Both the position numbers and the translations under genes were made by a program. Positions 35,279-45,440 of a stretch of 64,000 nt of DNA are shown here, one piece after another. Position 1 is the first letter of the stretch. Every line of letters starts with the position of its first letter. This DNA comes from Planctomycetota bacterium (GTDB taxonomy: Bacteria; Planctomycetota; Planctomycetia; Isosphaerales; Isosphaeraceae), in NCBI GenBank assembly GCA_021791715.1, contig JAJYWB010000002.1:1-64000 (forward strand). The letters run 5' to 3'. The notes under the pieces are model-generated. The model was not told the origin of the DNA. It worked only from the letters and a program-made list of their open reading frames with translations, and searched no databases.

Positions 35279-36595
35279 TCACTCGGCCGATACGACGTCG
35301 CGGCCGATCCCGTGATACGTGAACCCGAGCGAAGCCATCCGTACGGGATCGTAAAGATTGCGACCGTCGAAAATCGTCGGCTTCCGCATCAATCGTTTCA
35401 TCACCTCGAAATCGGGATTCCGGAATTCGTTCCATTCGGTGACGATCGCGAGCGCGTCGGCCTGCTCGATCGCTCCGTAAGGTCGATCGCTGTAAGACAA
35501 TCGATCGCCGTAGATCGCTCGCGTGTTCGCCAAAGCCTCGGGATCATGCACGCGGATCGACGCTCCCGCCGCGAGCAACGCGTCGATCAGCACAAGAGCC
35601 GGCGCCTCACGGATATCGTCGGTTCTCGGTTTAAACGCCAATCCCCAAATCGCGATCGTCTTGTCCGAAAGATCACCGTTAAAATGTTGCATGATCTTTT
35701 GAGCCGGCACGTTCTTTTGTGTTTCGTTCACCAGGTCGACCGCCTCCATCATCCGCGAACCGACGCCGCGCGATCGCGCCATGTGAATCACGGCGCGAAT
35801 GTCTTTGGGAAAACAAGACCCGCCGTATCCGACCCCCGGAAACAAAAAACTGAAACCGATTCGCGAATCATGACCGATCCCCCGGCGAACGTCGTCGATA
35901 TCCGCCGAATATTTCTCACAAAGATTCGCCATCTCGTTGATAAAACTGATCTTTGTCGCGAGCATGCAATTTGCTACATATTTAGTCATCTCGGCGCTTT
36001 CGGGGCTCATCACAAGATAAGGCCTCTCGGTTCGAAGAAACGGAGCGTAAAGCGTGCGCAATCGTTCCGCGGCCTCGCGATTTCGCGTACCCACGATCAC
36101 CCGATCGGGCTTGGTGAAATCGTCGATCGCCGCTCCTTCTTTCAGGAACTCGGGATTGCTCGCGTAATCGAACGGAACCGAGGTCGCCGCGGCGATTCTT
36201 CGCGCAAGTTCGGTGTTCGTTCCGACCGGCACCGTGCTTTTAATCACAATAATTTTATGATTATTTAAATGTTTAGCGATCTCCTCGCCGACCGCCCAAA
36301 CGCCGCTCAAATCGGCGCCCCCGTCGTCTCCCTGCGGGGTTCCCACCGCGATGAAAACGATCTCGGCGTCGGCGATTCCCTTGCCGAGATCGGTCGTGAA
36401 CGTCAATCGGCCGTCGCGCGCGTTGCGATGAACCAGCTCGGTCAATCCAGGCTCGTAAATCGGAATTTGTCCCGCGTTGAGCTTCGTGATTTTCGATTCG
36501 ACTTTGTCGATACAAACGACGTCGTTACCGCTCTCAGCGAAACACGTTCCCGTTACAAGTCCCACGTAACCCGTTCCAATCACGGCGATTTTCAA
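35279..36595 (-). CDS. ugd: UDP-glucose 6-dehydrogenase
   Basis: 438 residues. It oxidises UDP-glucose to UDP-glucuronate with two NAD. The N-terminal NAD fold is canonical ([20 protein letters not shown]), followed by [40 protein letters not shown] and [20 protein letters not shown]. The catalytic cysteine C261 is in [16 protein letters not shown]. The C-terminal domain has [18 protein letters not shown]. It starts with TTG, justified by the canonical N-terminus and a GGGAGG a few bases upstream. It opens a sugar-metabolism block, but each gene seems to have its own context. Confidence 0.97.
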   Translation of the reverse strand: MKIAVIGTGYVGLVTGTCFAESGNDVVCIDKVESKITKLNAGQIPIYEPGLTELVHRNARDGRLTFTTDLGKGIADAEIVFIAVGTPQGDDGGADLSGVWAVGEEIAKHLNNHKIIVIKSTVPVGTNTELARRIAAATSVPFDYASNPEFLKEGAAIDDFTKPDRVIVGTRNREAAERLRTLYAPFLRTERPYLVMSPESAEMTKYVANCMLATKISFINEMANLCEKYSADIDDVRRGIGHDSRIGFSFLFPGVGYGGSCFPKDIRAVIHMARSRGVGSRMMEAVDLVNETQKNVPAQKIMQHFNGDLSDKTIAIWGLAFKPRTDDIREAPALVLIDALLAAGASIRVHDPEALANTRAIYGDRLSYSDRPYGAIEQADALAIVTEWNEFRNPDFEVMKRLMRKPTIFDGRNLYDPVRMASLGFTYHGIGRDVVSAE

Positions 36596-36822
36596 CCGAC
36601 CGTCCTCCCGATCTCTCTAATTGAATCAATAAACGTAAAATCACCACAAATTCTTATGTCGATGTAAATCGACTCATTTTCAATCGGCTTCATACCGACG
36701 CGAAGATCGAATGATAAAACCGCTTCGCGTCGTCCGATCGCTCAAAAACGCGCATTCCCGGCGCGCAGGTTATTATTCCAGGGTAGTATGCGTTTTGACA
36801 ACCGCCTAATAAGAACTTCATG

Positions 36823-38349
36823 TCAGGTGATGATCCCGGCGTGGTTGATGAATCGCTCAAACCGATCGATCGCGTCGCTCCATCGCTCCGGTGCTGTTGG
36901 AACATAATCGACCGTCGGGAAAGACTTTGCGACAATGCTTCGCGCGTCGTCGAGCGTTTGAATCTTTCCTCGCCCGCGCATTTGCATCAAAATATTGCCC
37001 GCCGCGGTCGCCTCGACGGGTCCCGCCCGAACAATTCGATCGCAAGTGTCCGCGGTGAACTGACATAGAAGCGTGTTCTTTGAACCTCCACCCACCACGT
37101 GAATCGTCCGAATTCGATTTCCTAAAACCCGCTCGAGACGATCGACCACTCGACGGTATTTCAGCGCCAAACTTTCAAGCACACAGCGCACAACCGCCCC
37201 GCAATCAACCGGAACGGTTTGATTCGTCGCTCGACAAAACGACGCGACGCGCCCGGGCATGTCTCCAGGAGCTAAAAAAGACGCGTGATCGGGATCGATC
37301 AACGATTGAAACGCGGGATAATTTGCCGCCTGAATCATTAAATCTTCATATGTAAGGTTGATTCCCGACCTCGCCCACGCTCGACGACACTCCTGAATAA
37401 TCCAGAGCCCCATGATGTTCTTTAACAGCCGCGTGGTTCCGTCGACTCCGCCTTCATTTGTGAAATTGTCTTCAAGTGTTTGTTTATTGATAATCGGAGC
37501 GGGAATTTCGGCGCCGAGAAGCGACCACGTTCCGGAACTGAGATAACACCAATCGGGATTTGTGGAAGCATGATTGGAACGAGCCGAATTCGCCGATACC
37601 GCGGGAACCGCGACGACCGCGCTCGCCGTGTCGTGTGTCGCGGGAGCGATTACCGAAAGGTTTTGAACCCCCGTCTCATCGGCGACGTCCTTTTCTAGCG
37701 GACCCAAAACGGTTCCCGGCTCGATCAAATCGGGAAGGATTGAACGTGGAATCCCAAGGCCGACACAAATTTCGTCGGACCAGTTCCGCGAAACAGGATT
37801 ATAAAGCTGAGTCGTCGACGCGTTCGTTCGCTCCACACCGCGTCGGCCCGAAAGCAACCAACCAAATAAATCGGGAATCATCAAAAACGTTTCGGCCAAA
37901 TCAAGCAACGGCGAATTCGCCCGACGCATCGAAAATAACTGAAAAACGGTATTAAACGGTAAAAACTGCAAACCAGTAATTTCATAAATACGTTCTTTTG
38001 GGATAAGTCGAAACGCGACGTCGGCGGCGTTTTGAGTGCGCGAGTCGCGATAATGGACCGGGTTCGCCAGCAATACGTCGTCGCGCGCGATCAACCCGAA
38101 ATCGACTCCCCATGTGTCGACACCGACTCCGTCAAGCTCGCGCGACATCGCTCCGGCTTTGCGAATCGCGGTTTTCGCTTCAATGAACAATCGAGGTAAA
38201 TCCCAATGCAACGTTCCTCGAAGCCGAGTCGGCTCGTTGGGAAATCGATGCGCTTCGTCCAAAACAAGCTTTTCACCGTCGAATCGACCCGTCACCCCGC
38301 GACCGCTCTCGGCGCCGAAATCAAGCGCAAGATAATCGACTGTTTTCAT
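36823..38349 (-). CDS. rhaB: Rhamnulokinase
   Basis: About 508 residues of the FGGY sugar-kinase family. It phosphorylates L-rhamnulose with ATP. Recognisable are KTVDYLALDFGAESGRG at the N-terminus, VGVDTWGVDFGLIARDDVLL, LPFNTVFQLFSM, IAPATHDTASAVVAVPA, YLSSGTWSLLGAEI, NIMGLWIIQECRRAW, and IHVVGGGSKNTLLCQFTAD near the end. The start is uncertain: the frame opens at a GTG (38379) and has ATGs at 38358 and 38349; I use the last because it gives the usual N-terminus. No rhaA or rhaD gene is adjacent. The gene is 53 bases or more downstream of glgX and may be co-transcribed with it. Confidence 0.9.
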   Translation of the reverse strand: MKTVDYLALDFGAESGRGVTGRFDGEKLVLDEAHRFPNEPTRLRGTLHWDLPRLFIEAKTAIRKAGAMSRELDGVGVDTWGVDFGLIARDDVLLANPVHYRDSRTQNAADVAFRLIPKERIYEITGLQFLPFNTVFQLFSMRRANSPLLDLAETFLMIPDLFGWLLSGRRGVERTNASTTQLYNPVSRNWSDEICVGLGIPRSILPDLIEPGTVLGPLEKDVADETGVQNLSVIAPATHDTASAVVAVPAVSANSARSNHASTNPDWCYLSSGTWSLLGAEIPAPIINKQTLEDNFTNEGGVDGTTRLLKNIMGLWIIQECRRAWARSGINLTYEDLMIQAANYPAFQSLIDPDHASFLAPGDMPGRVASFCRATNQTVPVDCGAVVRCVLESLALKYRRVVDRLERVLGNRIRTIHVVGGGSKNTLLCQFTADTCDRIVRAGPVEATAAGNILMQMRGRGKIQTLDDARSIVAKSFPTVDYVPTAPERWSDAIDRFERFINHAGIIT

Positions 38350-38402
38350 TCCAAACATATTCCTATTTAAGAAATCCACGAATCATTTCGACGCTCGATT
38401 GT

Positions 38403-40538
38403 TCACACGTCGGGATCTTCGGATCGCCGCATCAGGCGAAAGACGACGACCGATCGATCGTTGAGGGAATAAACCTCGCCGCCCGGAAAAACGTCTTCGT
38501 CGAGCGCGGGATCAAACGTATCAAAAACGCGACGCCAAAGGAATTGACCCGTGGGACGCGCAGGGAGTTTAAAGTCGACGCGTTCAAAATGAGCGTTGAG
38601 AAGGATCAAAAACGTGTCGCCGCGGATCGTATCTCCTTTTTCGTCGATCTCGTCGATTCGCGTTCCCACCAAACCGATTCCGAGCGATCGATAACCCGAG
38701 GCCCAGAATTCGTCGGTCATCTCCTGACCGGTCGAATCAAACCAATAAATATCTTTGATTTCCGATCCTCGAATTCCGCGTCCCTGAAAGAACTTACGGC
38801 GACGGAACACGGGATTCTCGGTTCTCAACCGCGCGACCTTGCGAACGAATTCGACGAATTCACGCGTTTCGTCCGAGGATTCCCAGGAAATCCATGAAAG
38901 TTCGTTATCTTGACAATACGTGTTGTTATTTCCATGTTGTGATTTCAGACGTTCGTCGCCGGCTAAAAGCATCGGCACGCCTTGTGAAAGAAACAGCGTC
39001 GCGACGATATTGCGCGCCTGTCGATTGCGGAGCGCTCGAATCGCGGGATCGTCGGTCGGCCCCTCGACTCCGCAATTCCAGCTCATGTTGTCGCTCGAGC
39101 CGTCTCGGTTTTCCTCGCCGTTATCCTCGTTGTGTTTTTCGTTATAACTAACAAGATCGGCGAGCGTGAAACCGTCGTGACATGTAACAAAGTTGACGCT
39201 CGCGTAAGGTTTTCTTCCCGTTCGTTCATATAAATCACTGCTGGCGGTAAACCGCGACGCGAACTCGCTGATCGTTCCACCGTCTCCCTTCCAAAATCGA
39301 CGGACGCAATCGCGATATTTTCCGTTCCATTCCGACCAAAGAATCGGGAAATTGCCGACCTGATAGCCTCCGGGACCGATATCCCACGGCTCGGCGATCA
39401 ACTTTACCTGGGAAAGAATCGGATCTTGATGAATGATGTCGAAAAACGCTCCCAGTTTGTCCACCTCGAAAAGCTCGCGCGCCAGTGTGGCCGCGAGGTC
39501 GAACCGAAAGCCGTCGACCCGCATCTCGGTCACCCAATAACGCAGGCTATCCATAATCAATTGTAAAACATGCGGATGGCTCATATTGAGCGTGTTGCCG
39601 CATCCGGTGAAATCCATGTAATAACGCTTATCGTCGGCAGAACGATAATAGGATAAATTATCGACACCTCGCATGGAGATCGTCGGTCCAAGCTGGTTTC
39701 CCTCGGCGGTGTGATTGTAAACGACGTCGAGAATCACCTCGAGTCCCGCGGCGTGGAGCGCTCGAACCATGAATTTAAATTCGGCGACGGGATCGAGTGT
39801 CGCCCTGGAAACGTAACGCGAATCGGGCGCGAAAAACGCCAGCGTGTTGTATCCCCAGTAATTCACTTTCCCTCGATCAATTAAAAATCGATCGTCGACG
39901 TGATGATGTACGGGCAACAATTCGACCGCGGTCACTCCCAGCGATTTCAGATGTCGAATCACCTCGGGCGACGCCATCCCCGCGTAAGTTCCTTGATATT
40001 TTTCGGGAACGCCGGGATGTTGTTTTGTAAATCCTTTAACATGCGCCTCGTAAATGATTGTTTTTTCCCAGGGAGTGTTCGGCGGTCGATCGTCTCCCCA
40101 GGTGAACGAAGGATCGACGACCGCGGCCAACGGAGCGAACGCCGCCGAATCGCGCTCGTCAAATGTCAGATCTCCCTCGGGATCGTTCAGTTTGTAACCG
40201 AAGAGCGAATCGTCCCACTTCAAATCACGACCGATCGCCTTGGCGTAAGGATCAAGCGCGATCTTGTTCGGGTTAAAACGATGACCGTTCGCGGGTTCAT
40301 AGGGACCGTGAACGCGATATCCATATAACTGACCCGGCTTGACGAACGGTAAATATCCATGCCAAACTTGATCGGTCTGTTCCTCCAAAACGACGCGATT
40401 CGATTCTTGAGTCGAATCTTTGGAATCAAAAAAGCAGAGCTCGACTTTTGTCGCGTGTTCCGAAAAGAGCGCAAAATTCACCCCCATGCCGTCCCAGGTC
40501 GCTCCCAGCGGATAAGGTTTACCGGGCCAAACGCGCAT
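38403..40538 (-). CDS. glgX: Glycogen debranching enzyme GlgX (isoamylase type, GH13)
   Basis: 711 residues, the usual length. It removes alpha-1,6 branches from limit dextrins of glycogen. An N-terminal CBM48 domain ([20 protein letters not shown]) precedes the GH13 barrel. The catalytic residues are D347 (VDGFRFDLA), E383 ([16 protein letters not shown]) and D455 ([13 protein letters not shown]). [18 protein letters not shown] and [20 protein letters not shown] are family hallmarks. The ATG has GGGAGA seven bases upstream. No glycogen synthase or phosphorylase gene is in the window. Confidence 0.96.
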   Translation of the reverse strand: MRVWPGKPYPLGATWDGMGVNFALFSEHATKVELCFFDSKDSTQESNRVVLEEQTDQVWHGYLPFVKPGQLYGYRVHGPYEPANGHRFNPNKIALDPYAKAIGRDLKWDDSLFGYKLNDPEGDLTFDERDSAAFAPLAAVVDPSFTWGDDRPPNTPWEKTIIYEAHVKGFTKQHPGVPEKYQGTYAGMASPEVIRHLKSLGVTAVELLPVHHHVDDRFLIDRGKVNYWGYNTLAFFAPDSRYVSRATLDPVAEFKFMVRALHAAGLEVILDVVYNHTAEGNQLGPTISMRGVDNLSYYRSADDKRYYMDFTGCGNTLNMSHPHVLQLIMDSLRYWVTEMRVDGFRFDLAATLARELFEVDKLGAFFDIIHQDPILSQVKLIAEPWDIGPGGYQVGNFPILWSEWNGKYRDCVRRFWKGDGGTISEFASRFTASSDLYERTGRKPYASVNFVTCHDGFTLADLVSYNEKHNEDNGEENRDGSSDNMSWNCGVEGPTDDPAIRALRNRQARNIVATLFLSQGVPMLLAGDERLKSQHGNNNTYCQDNELSWISWESSDETREFVEFVRKVARLRTENPVFRRRKFFQGRGIRGSEIKDIYWFDSTGQEMTDEFWASGYRSLGIGLVGTRIDEIDEKGDTIRGDTFLILLNAHFERVDFKLPARPTGQFLWRRVFDTFDPALDEDVFPGGEVYSLNDRSVVVFRLMRRSEDPDV

Positions 40539-40809
40539 CGTCGATTCTCCCGCTTAAATGAACGTGCCGACCGGTGAATCTTTCGCCGAAACGAAGCGAA
40601 ACGATAGGTTGATAAACCCTTCGCCGTATGAAACGACGCCATAGTATGAAAAAGCCGGGTCGGTGAATCAAGCCTCTCGATTCGTCGACGACGCCTTAAA
40701 TATTTCAATAGATTCTTAGAATAAACATATAAAGAATTAATATATTCATCATTTCCACTTTTTTCCCGACGACGATCGCCCGCGGGTGTATTTACCGCGA
40801 GAGACCGGG

Positions 40810-40815
40810 TATAAT
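40810..40815 (+). promoter_or_regulatory. Candidate -10 box for the phosphoketolase gene
   Basis: TATAAT about 140 bases before the chosen start codon. The matching -35 region is poor (tgtatt at a 17-base spacer). Confidence 0.35.
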
Positions 40816-40951
40816 CGCCCCGCTTGTGAATGAGGCGTCGCGTGAATCGTCATGAGGCTTCAATGCGACCGCCGGATTCGACACCTTGCGAATCGGCCCG
40901 ACATGGAATCTCGTCGCGGGCGCGTCGCTCACGGAAACGATGGAATTCTCT

Positions 40952-43396
40952 ATGAGCTCCGCGGGAAAATCGACGGTGAAATCGACCAAATCGACGTCCA
41001 CACGGCAATCGAACGACATCGAGTCTTCCGATTCGCGACCGAATCCCCTCTCGGCCGAGGAATTGCGGCTGATGCACGCCTACTGGCGCGCCGCGAATTA
41101 CCTTTCGGTCGGTCAAATCTATCTTTTCGACAACCCCCTCCTCAAAAAGCCGCTGGCGCGCGATCACGTGAAACCAAGGCTTTTGGGCCACTGGGGGACG
41201 ACTCCCGGCCTTAATTTTCTTTATGTTCACTTCAACAGAATCATCAAAAAGCACGATCTCAACATGATCTTCGTCACGGGTCCCGGACACGGCGGCCCGG
41301 GGCTCGTCGCCAACACGTATCTCGAGGGAACCTACAGCGAAATTTATCCCGACGTCTCTCGAGACGAAGCGGGCCTTAAACGCTTGTTCACGCAGTTCTC
41401 TTTCCCGGGCGGTATTCCCAGCCACGTCGCTCCCGAAACCCCCGGTTCGATTCACGAGGGGGGAGAACTCGGCTACGCGCTCTCGCACGCCTACGGCGCC
41501 GCGTTCGACAACCCCGATCTTCTCGTCGCGTGCGTCGTCGGCGACGGCGAGGCCGAGACCGGTCCGCTCGCGACTTCATGGCACTCGAACAAATTCCTCA
41601 ATCCCGTTCACGACGGCGCCGTGCTGCCGATTCTTCACCTCAACGGCTATAAAATCGCCGGTCCCACCGTTTTGGCGCGAATTCCCCATGATGAAATTGA
41701 ACAACTGATGATTGGTTATGGTTATAAACCATACTTTCTCGAGGGAGACGATCCCGAGGTTCTTCACCGACGAGCCGCGGCGATTCTCGACGAGATCGTC
41801 GTCGAGATTCGATCGATTCAGGCCAAGGCGCGCAACGAAGGGTTTACCGAACGGCCGCGCTGGCCGATGATCGTCATGCGCACTCCCAAAGGTTGGACCG
41901 GTCCCAAAATCGTCGACGGCGTTCCGATCGAGGGGACCTTCCGCGCTCATCAGGTGCCGCTCGCCGGCATGCGAGAAAATCCCGAGCATCTCAAAATGCT
42001 CGAGGAATGGATGAAAAGCTATAAACCTGAAGAATTGTTCGATTCCACAGGTCGACTCGTCCCCGAACTTGCCGAACTCGCCCCGGTCGGTAAACGAAGA
42101 ATGGGAGACAACCCCCACGCCAACGGCGGCGTTTTATTGCGCGACCTTCGCATGCCCGATTTTCGCGATTATGCGGTCGAGGTTTCCAAACCGGGAGCGG
42201 TCGACGTCGAGGCCACTCGCGTTCAAGGAAAATTCCTTCGCGACGTCATGAAACTCAACCTTGAATCAAAAAACTTCCGCATCTTCGGCCCCGACGAAAC
42301 CGCCTCGAATCGCTGGACAGACGTCTTTCAGGTCGTCGATCGAACCTCGACCGCCGAGATTCTTCCGGGAGACGAACACGTCTCTCCCGACGGTCGCGTG
42401 ATGGAGATGCTGAGCGAACACCAATGCCAGGGCTGGCTCGAAGGTTATTTGCTCACCGGCAGGCACGGTTTCTTTTCATGCTACGAAGCGTTTATCCATA
42501 TTATTGATTCGATGTTCAATCAACACGCCAAGTGGCTTAAGACGACTCGCGAGATTCCCTGGCGTCGACCGATCGCATCGTTGAATTATTTGCTCACATC
42601 ACATGTTTGGAGACAAGATCATAACGGTTTCAGCCACCAGGATCCCGGGTTCATCGATCATGTTGTGAACAAAAAGGGAGAAATCATCCGCGTTTATCTC
42701 CCCCCCGACGCCAACACGCTTCTCTCGGTGACCGATCATTGCCTGCGCAGTCGTCATTACGTAAACGTCGTCGTCGCGGGAAAACAGCCCGCGCCGCAAT
42801 GGCTCGACATCGATTCGGCGATCAAGCACTGCACCGCCGGAATCGGCATCTGGGAGTGGGCGAGCAACGATAAAGGCGCGGAGCCCGACGTCGTCATGGC
42901 GTGCGCCGGCGACGTCCCCACGCTCGAAACCCTCGCCGCGGTCGAGATGCTTCGCGTCAATATCCCGGACCTCAAAATCCGAGTGATCAACGTCGTCGAT
43001 CTGATGAAGCTCCAACCCGCGAGCGAACACCCCCACGGTCTTCACGATCACGAATTCGACGCCCTATTTACGACAAACAAACCGATCATTTTCGCCTTTC
43101 ATGGGTATCCGTGGTTGATCCATCGGCTCACATACCGACGCACCAATCACAAAAACCTTCACGTCCGCGGATATAAAGAAGAGGGAACGACCACCACTCC
43201 GTTCGACATGGTCGTTTTAAACGACCTTGATCGTTTTCATCTCGTCGGCGACGTCATCGACCGCGTTCCTCGCCTCGGCGCCTCGGCGGCGTATGTGAAA
43301 CAACAAATTCGCGATAAACTGATCGATCACAAAAATTACATTCGCAAGTTCGGCGACGATATGCCCGAAATCCGCGATTGGAAATGGGGCTTGTAA
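40952..43396 (+). CDS. xfp: Xylulose-5-phosphate/fructose-6-phosphate phosphoketolase
   Basis: About 814 residues from the ATG at 40952. This thiamine-diphosphate enzyme splits xylulose-5-phosphate or fructose-6-phosphate into acetyl phosphate and an aldose phosphate. The motifs are [51 protein letters not shown], the diphosphate-binding [20 protein letters not shown], and [14 protein letters not shown]. The C-terminal DUF/XFP part has [20 protein letters not shown]. The frame opens upstream at TTG 40886 and ATG 40940; 40952 fits the family length and has GGA seven bases upstream. No acetate kinase is adjacent. A strong hairpin follows. Confidence 0.95.
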   Translation: MSSAGKSTVKSTKSTSTRQSNDIESSDSRPNPLSAEELRLMHAYWRAANYLSVGQIYLFDNPLLKKPLARDHVKPRLLGHWGTTPGLNFLYVHFNRIIKKHDLNMIFVTGPGHGGPGLVANTYLEGTYSEIYPDVSRDEAGLKRLFTQFSFPGGIPSHVAPETPGSIHEGGELGYALSHAYGAAFDNPDLLVACVVGDGEAETGPLATSWHSNKFLNPVHDGAVLPILHLNGYKIAGPTVLARIPHDEIEQLMIGYGYKPYFLEGDDPEVLHRRAAAILDEIVVEIRSIQAKARNEGFTERPRWPMIVMRTPKGWTGPKIVDGVPIEGTFRAHQVPLAGMRENPEHLKMLEEWMKSYKPEELFDSTGRLVPELAELAPVGKRRMGDNPHANGGVLLRDLRMPDFRDYAVEVSKPGAVDVEATRVQGKFLRDVMKLNLESKNFRIFGPDETASNRWTDVFQVVDRTSTAEILPGDEHVSPDGRVMEMLSEHQCQGWLEGYLLTGRHGFFSCYEAFIHIIDSMFNQHAKWLKTTREIPWRRPIASLNYLLTSHVWRQDHNGFSHQDPGFIDHVVNKKGEIIRVYLPPDANTLLSVTDHCLRSRHYVNVVVAGKQPAPQWLDIDSAIKHCTAGIGIWEWASNDKGAEPDVVMACAGDVPTLETLAAVEMLRVNIPDLKIRVINVVDLMKLQPASEHPHGLHDHEFDALFTTNKPIIFAFHGYPWLIHRLTYRRTNHKNLHVRGYKEEGTTTTPFDMVVLNDLDRFHLVGDVIDRVPRLGASAAYVKQQIRDKLIDHKNYIRKFGDDMPEIRDWKWGL

Positions 43397-43411
43397 ATCC
43401 CGAAGAGAAGC

Positions 43412-43431
43412 GGTCGATTTTTCGATCGACC
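43412..43431 (+). terminator. Short hairpin after phosphoketolase
   Basis: ggtcgat (43412-43418) pairs with atcgacc (43425-43431) around ttttcg. The stem is only seven bases and is not followed by a T-run, so it is at most a helper of the larger hairpin downstream. Confidence 0.4.
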
Positions 43432-43463
43432 TCGCGGCGTCGAGATCGATCAAATTCAAATTC

Positions 43464-43512
43464 AAAGGCTTGCTTTTCATAACGCCTCGAAGCTTTGTGA
43501 AAACAAGCCTTT
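43464..43512. terminator. Bidirectional terminator between xfp and the GT39-like gene
   Basis: aaaggcttgcttttca (43464-43479) and tgaaaacaagccttt (43498-43512) pair with one bulged base around an 18-base loop. T-rich ends on either strand (ttt at the right end, aaa at the left) fit termination in both directions between two convergent genes. Confidence 0.7.
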
Positions 43513-43564
43513 CTATTCAATATTATGATTCTTTATATATAATGATTACTTTATTCTAAGCGTT

Positions 43565-45127
43565 TTATTCGCTCGAAATCCCGTGAGTTCGCGCGATCTC
43601 CTCGTCGCTTTCAATCTGAAATAATACGAAACACCGATCCCACCGAACGCGCGGACCCTCGAGTCGTTCCTTAACGTCGCCTAAGCGATTTAAGACGGGA
43701 AGGTCGCGACGACGAGCGACGACAAAAATCGATTGATATCCATATTGATTTTTATATGAGTCGACGACTCGAACGTCGTCGCTCCAAAGAACTTGCGAAC
43801 GATCTAGATAAAAGAGTCGCACGCCGAGATCGTGTGGAAACGAACCAAAGGGCGTTCGATACGGTTTGCGATCCCAATCATCGTATAATAAATAGACAGG
43901 ACCCTTTTGATTCAAGATTTCTGTATGAATTTGTTGATAAAATTTCCATTCTTGACCGCGACGATCGAATCGATGAGCGATTGCTCCGTGATATACGGCG
44001 CAGAGGATTCCGATTGTCGGAAAAACCGAAACGAGCAATCGACGCCCGCGTTTGGAAAAAAGCGAAAAGGCGCGGTCGAGAGAACGAGCCGCCTGGATCG
44101 ACCACGCGGGATAGGAATAAATCAAATAATGCGCGTTTCGAGCCGATGCGCACGATACCAAAAGCGCGGGAATAATCATCCAGGCGATTAGTGTTCGATT
44201 GATTGATGATTCCGAATCTTCCGAATTCCATAATCCGCTTCTCGATTTCCAAACTCCCAAAATCGCGAAAGGAGTCCACGGAAGCGTTTGCCAAAAGTAG
44301 GCGAACAGGTACTGAATGGGATTTTCGCCCGAAAATTCGGTCGGTTTGGAGGCGAGTCGATCGACGATATGGAGCGTCCATAATTGTAAAGCCTTGGGAT
44401 ATCGTAAGTAAACGACGACGGGCCACCAAAACCCGATCGATAGGAACAAGATCCAGCCCGCCGGATTTAGAATCAACTTCTTCGTCGATTTCATATCGCG
44501 ATCCCAAAAGAGGACGACCGCGACGACCGGTAAAACAAGCGCGGCGCCGAAACCGATTCCTTTAACAAGCGATGATAAACCAAGTAATATATAAAAGCAA
44601 TATTGATAAAAGGTCGCTTTTTGTATATTTTCTTTATCAATAAAAAAGCGAAATCGATTGAAGAAAAAGACGATTCCGGTAAGAATCGCGACTAAAAGAA
44701 TATCGGCCTCGGCGAGTCGACTTCTCACGATATACCAGATTGTCGTCGTTTGAACGCAACCCGCGAGTACGCCGACCCGCAAACCAAAGTGATCTTCGGC
44801 GATTTGATAAACCAAAAAGATGAGGATTATTCCGGCGATCGCGAACGGTAATCGAACCGTCCATTCGTCGATTGCGCCGAGTAAACGACCGACGATCGCC
44901 GTCGTCCAAAACGGCGCCGGGGGTTTTTCCAACCACGGCGTTTGATTGATCGTCGGAACGATCCAATCGCCCGATTGAATCATCTCTCGGGCCGCCTGAG
45001 CGACAAACGCCTCATGATACGTTAAATAACTCGATGATCGTAAAAAAAAGATCGTGCAACAACCGCTTAACATAAATAAGCAGATTAACATTTTAAGTTT
45101 TATATCAATCGTTTTCACGGTAATCAT
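43565..45127 (-). CDS. Dolichyl-phosphate-mannose/ArnT-like (GT39/GT83) integral membrane glycosyltransferase
   Basis: About 520 residues with roughly ten hydrophobic segments. The N-terminal loop YHEAFVAQAAREMIQSGDWI, VPTINQTPWLEKPPAPFW is the periplasmic catalytic loop of ArnT/PMT-type enzymes, which transfer a sugar from a polyprenyl phosphate to lipid or protein. The usual acidic pair before the loop is partly changed (YHEA for DE-A-R). Other parts are VRLPFAIAGIILIFLVYQIA and NPIQYLFAYFWQTLPWTPFA. The ATG at 45127 removes an uncharacteristic 30-residue extension that begins at a TTG. The donor and acceptor are unknown. It diverges from gyrA. Confidence 0.87.
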   Translation of the reverse strand: MITVKTIDIKLKMLICLFMLSGCCTIFFLRSSSYLTYHEAFVAQAAREMIQSGDWIVPTINQTPWLEKPPAPFWTTAIVGRLLGAIDEWTVRLPFAIAGIILIFLVYQIAEDHFGLRVGVLAGCVQTTTIWYIVRSRLAEADILLVAILTGIVFFFNRFRFFIDKENIQKATFYQYCFYILLGLSSLVKGIGFGAALVLPVVAVVLFWDRDMKSTKKLILNPAGWILFLSIGFWWPVVVYLRYPKALQLWTLHIVDRLASKPTEFSGENPIQYLFAYFWQTLPWTPFAILGVWKSRSGLWNSEDSESSINRTLIAWMIIPALLVSCASARNAHYLIYSYPAWSIQAARSLDRAFSLFSKRGRRLLVSVFPTIGILCAVYHGAIAHRFDRRGQEWKFYQQIHTEILNQKGPVYLLYDDWDRKPYRTPFGSFPHDLGVRLFYLDRSQVLWSDDVRVVDSYKNQYGYQSIFVVARRRDLPVLNRLGDVKERLEGPRVRWDRCFVLFQIESDEEIARTHGISSE

Positions 45128-45316
45128 CCTTGATCGTTGTTTTACGATTCTTTTATCTCGTTGTGAAAAACCCGACGAATCCCGTGGTTTTTCGGTTCGA
45201 CCTTTTGTTGAAAACAAACGTGTTGTATCAGATTCGCGGCGATTATTGACCGTGAGTTTACGCGAAATCGGCGCGACGATCGATTTTTAATAGATAACGA
45301 AACGAACATCACGATG

Positions 45317-45345
45317 TTGCGTTTTCGGTTCTTTTTCCGTATAAT
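45317..45345 (+). promoter_or_regulatory. Strong promoter of gyrA
   Basis: TTGCGT (45317-45322), a 17-base spacer and a perfect TATAAT (45340-45345). It lies 95 bases before the gyrA start codon. Confidence 0.75.
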
Positions 45346-45428
45346 TCGTTTTTTGGCGACGATTCGAATGAATCGAGACGAAATCGCGGTCCAAGCGCGG
45401 TTGAGATCGTCGTCTTTTGTATACCGTC

Positions 45429-45434
45429 AAGGAG
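45429..45434 (+). promoter_or_regulatory. Ribosome-binding site that sets the gyrA start
   Basis: AAGGAG, six bases before the TTG at 45441. The longer frame that starts at the TTG at 45417 would contain this site inside the coding sequence, so the start is more likely 45441. Confidence 0.7.
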
Positions 45435-45440
45435 CAGCCG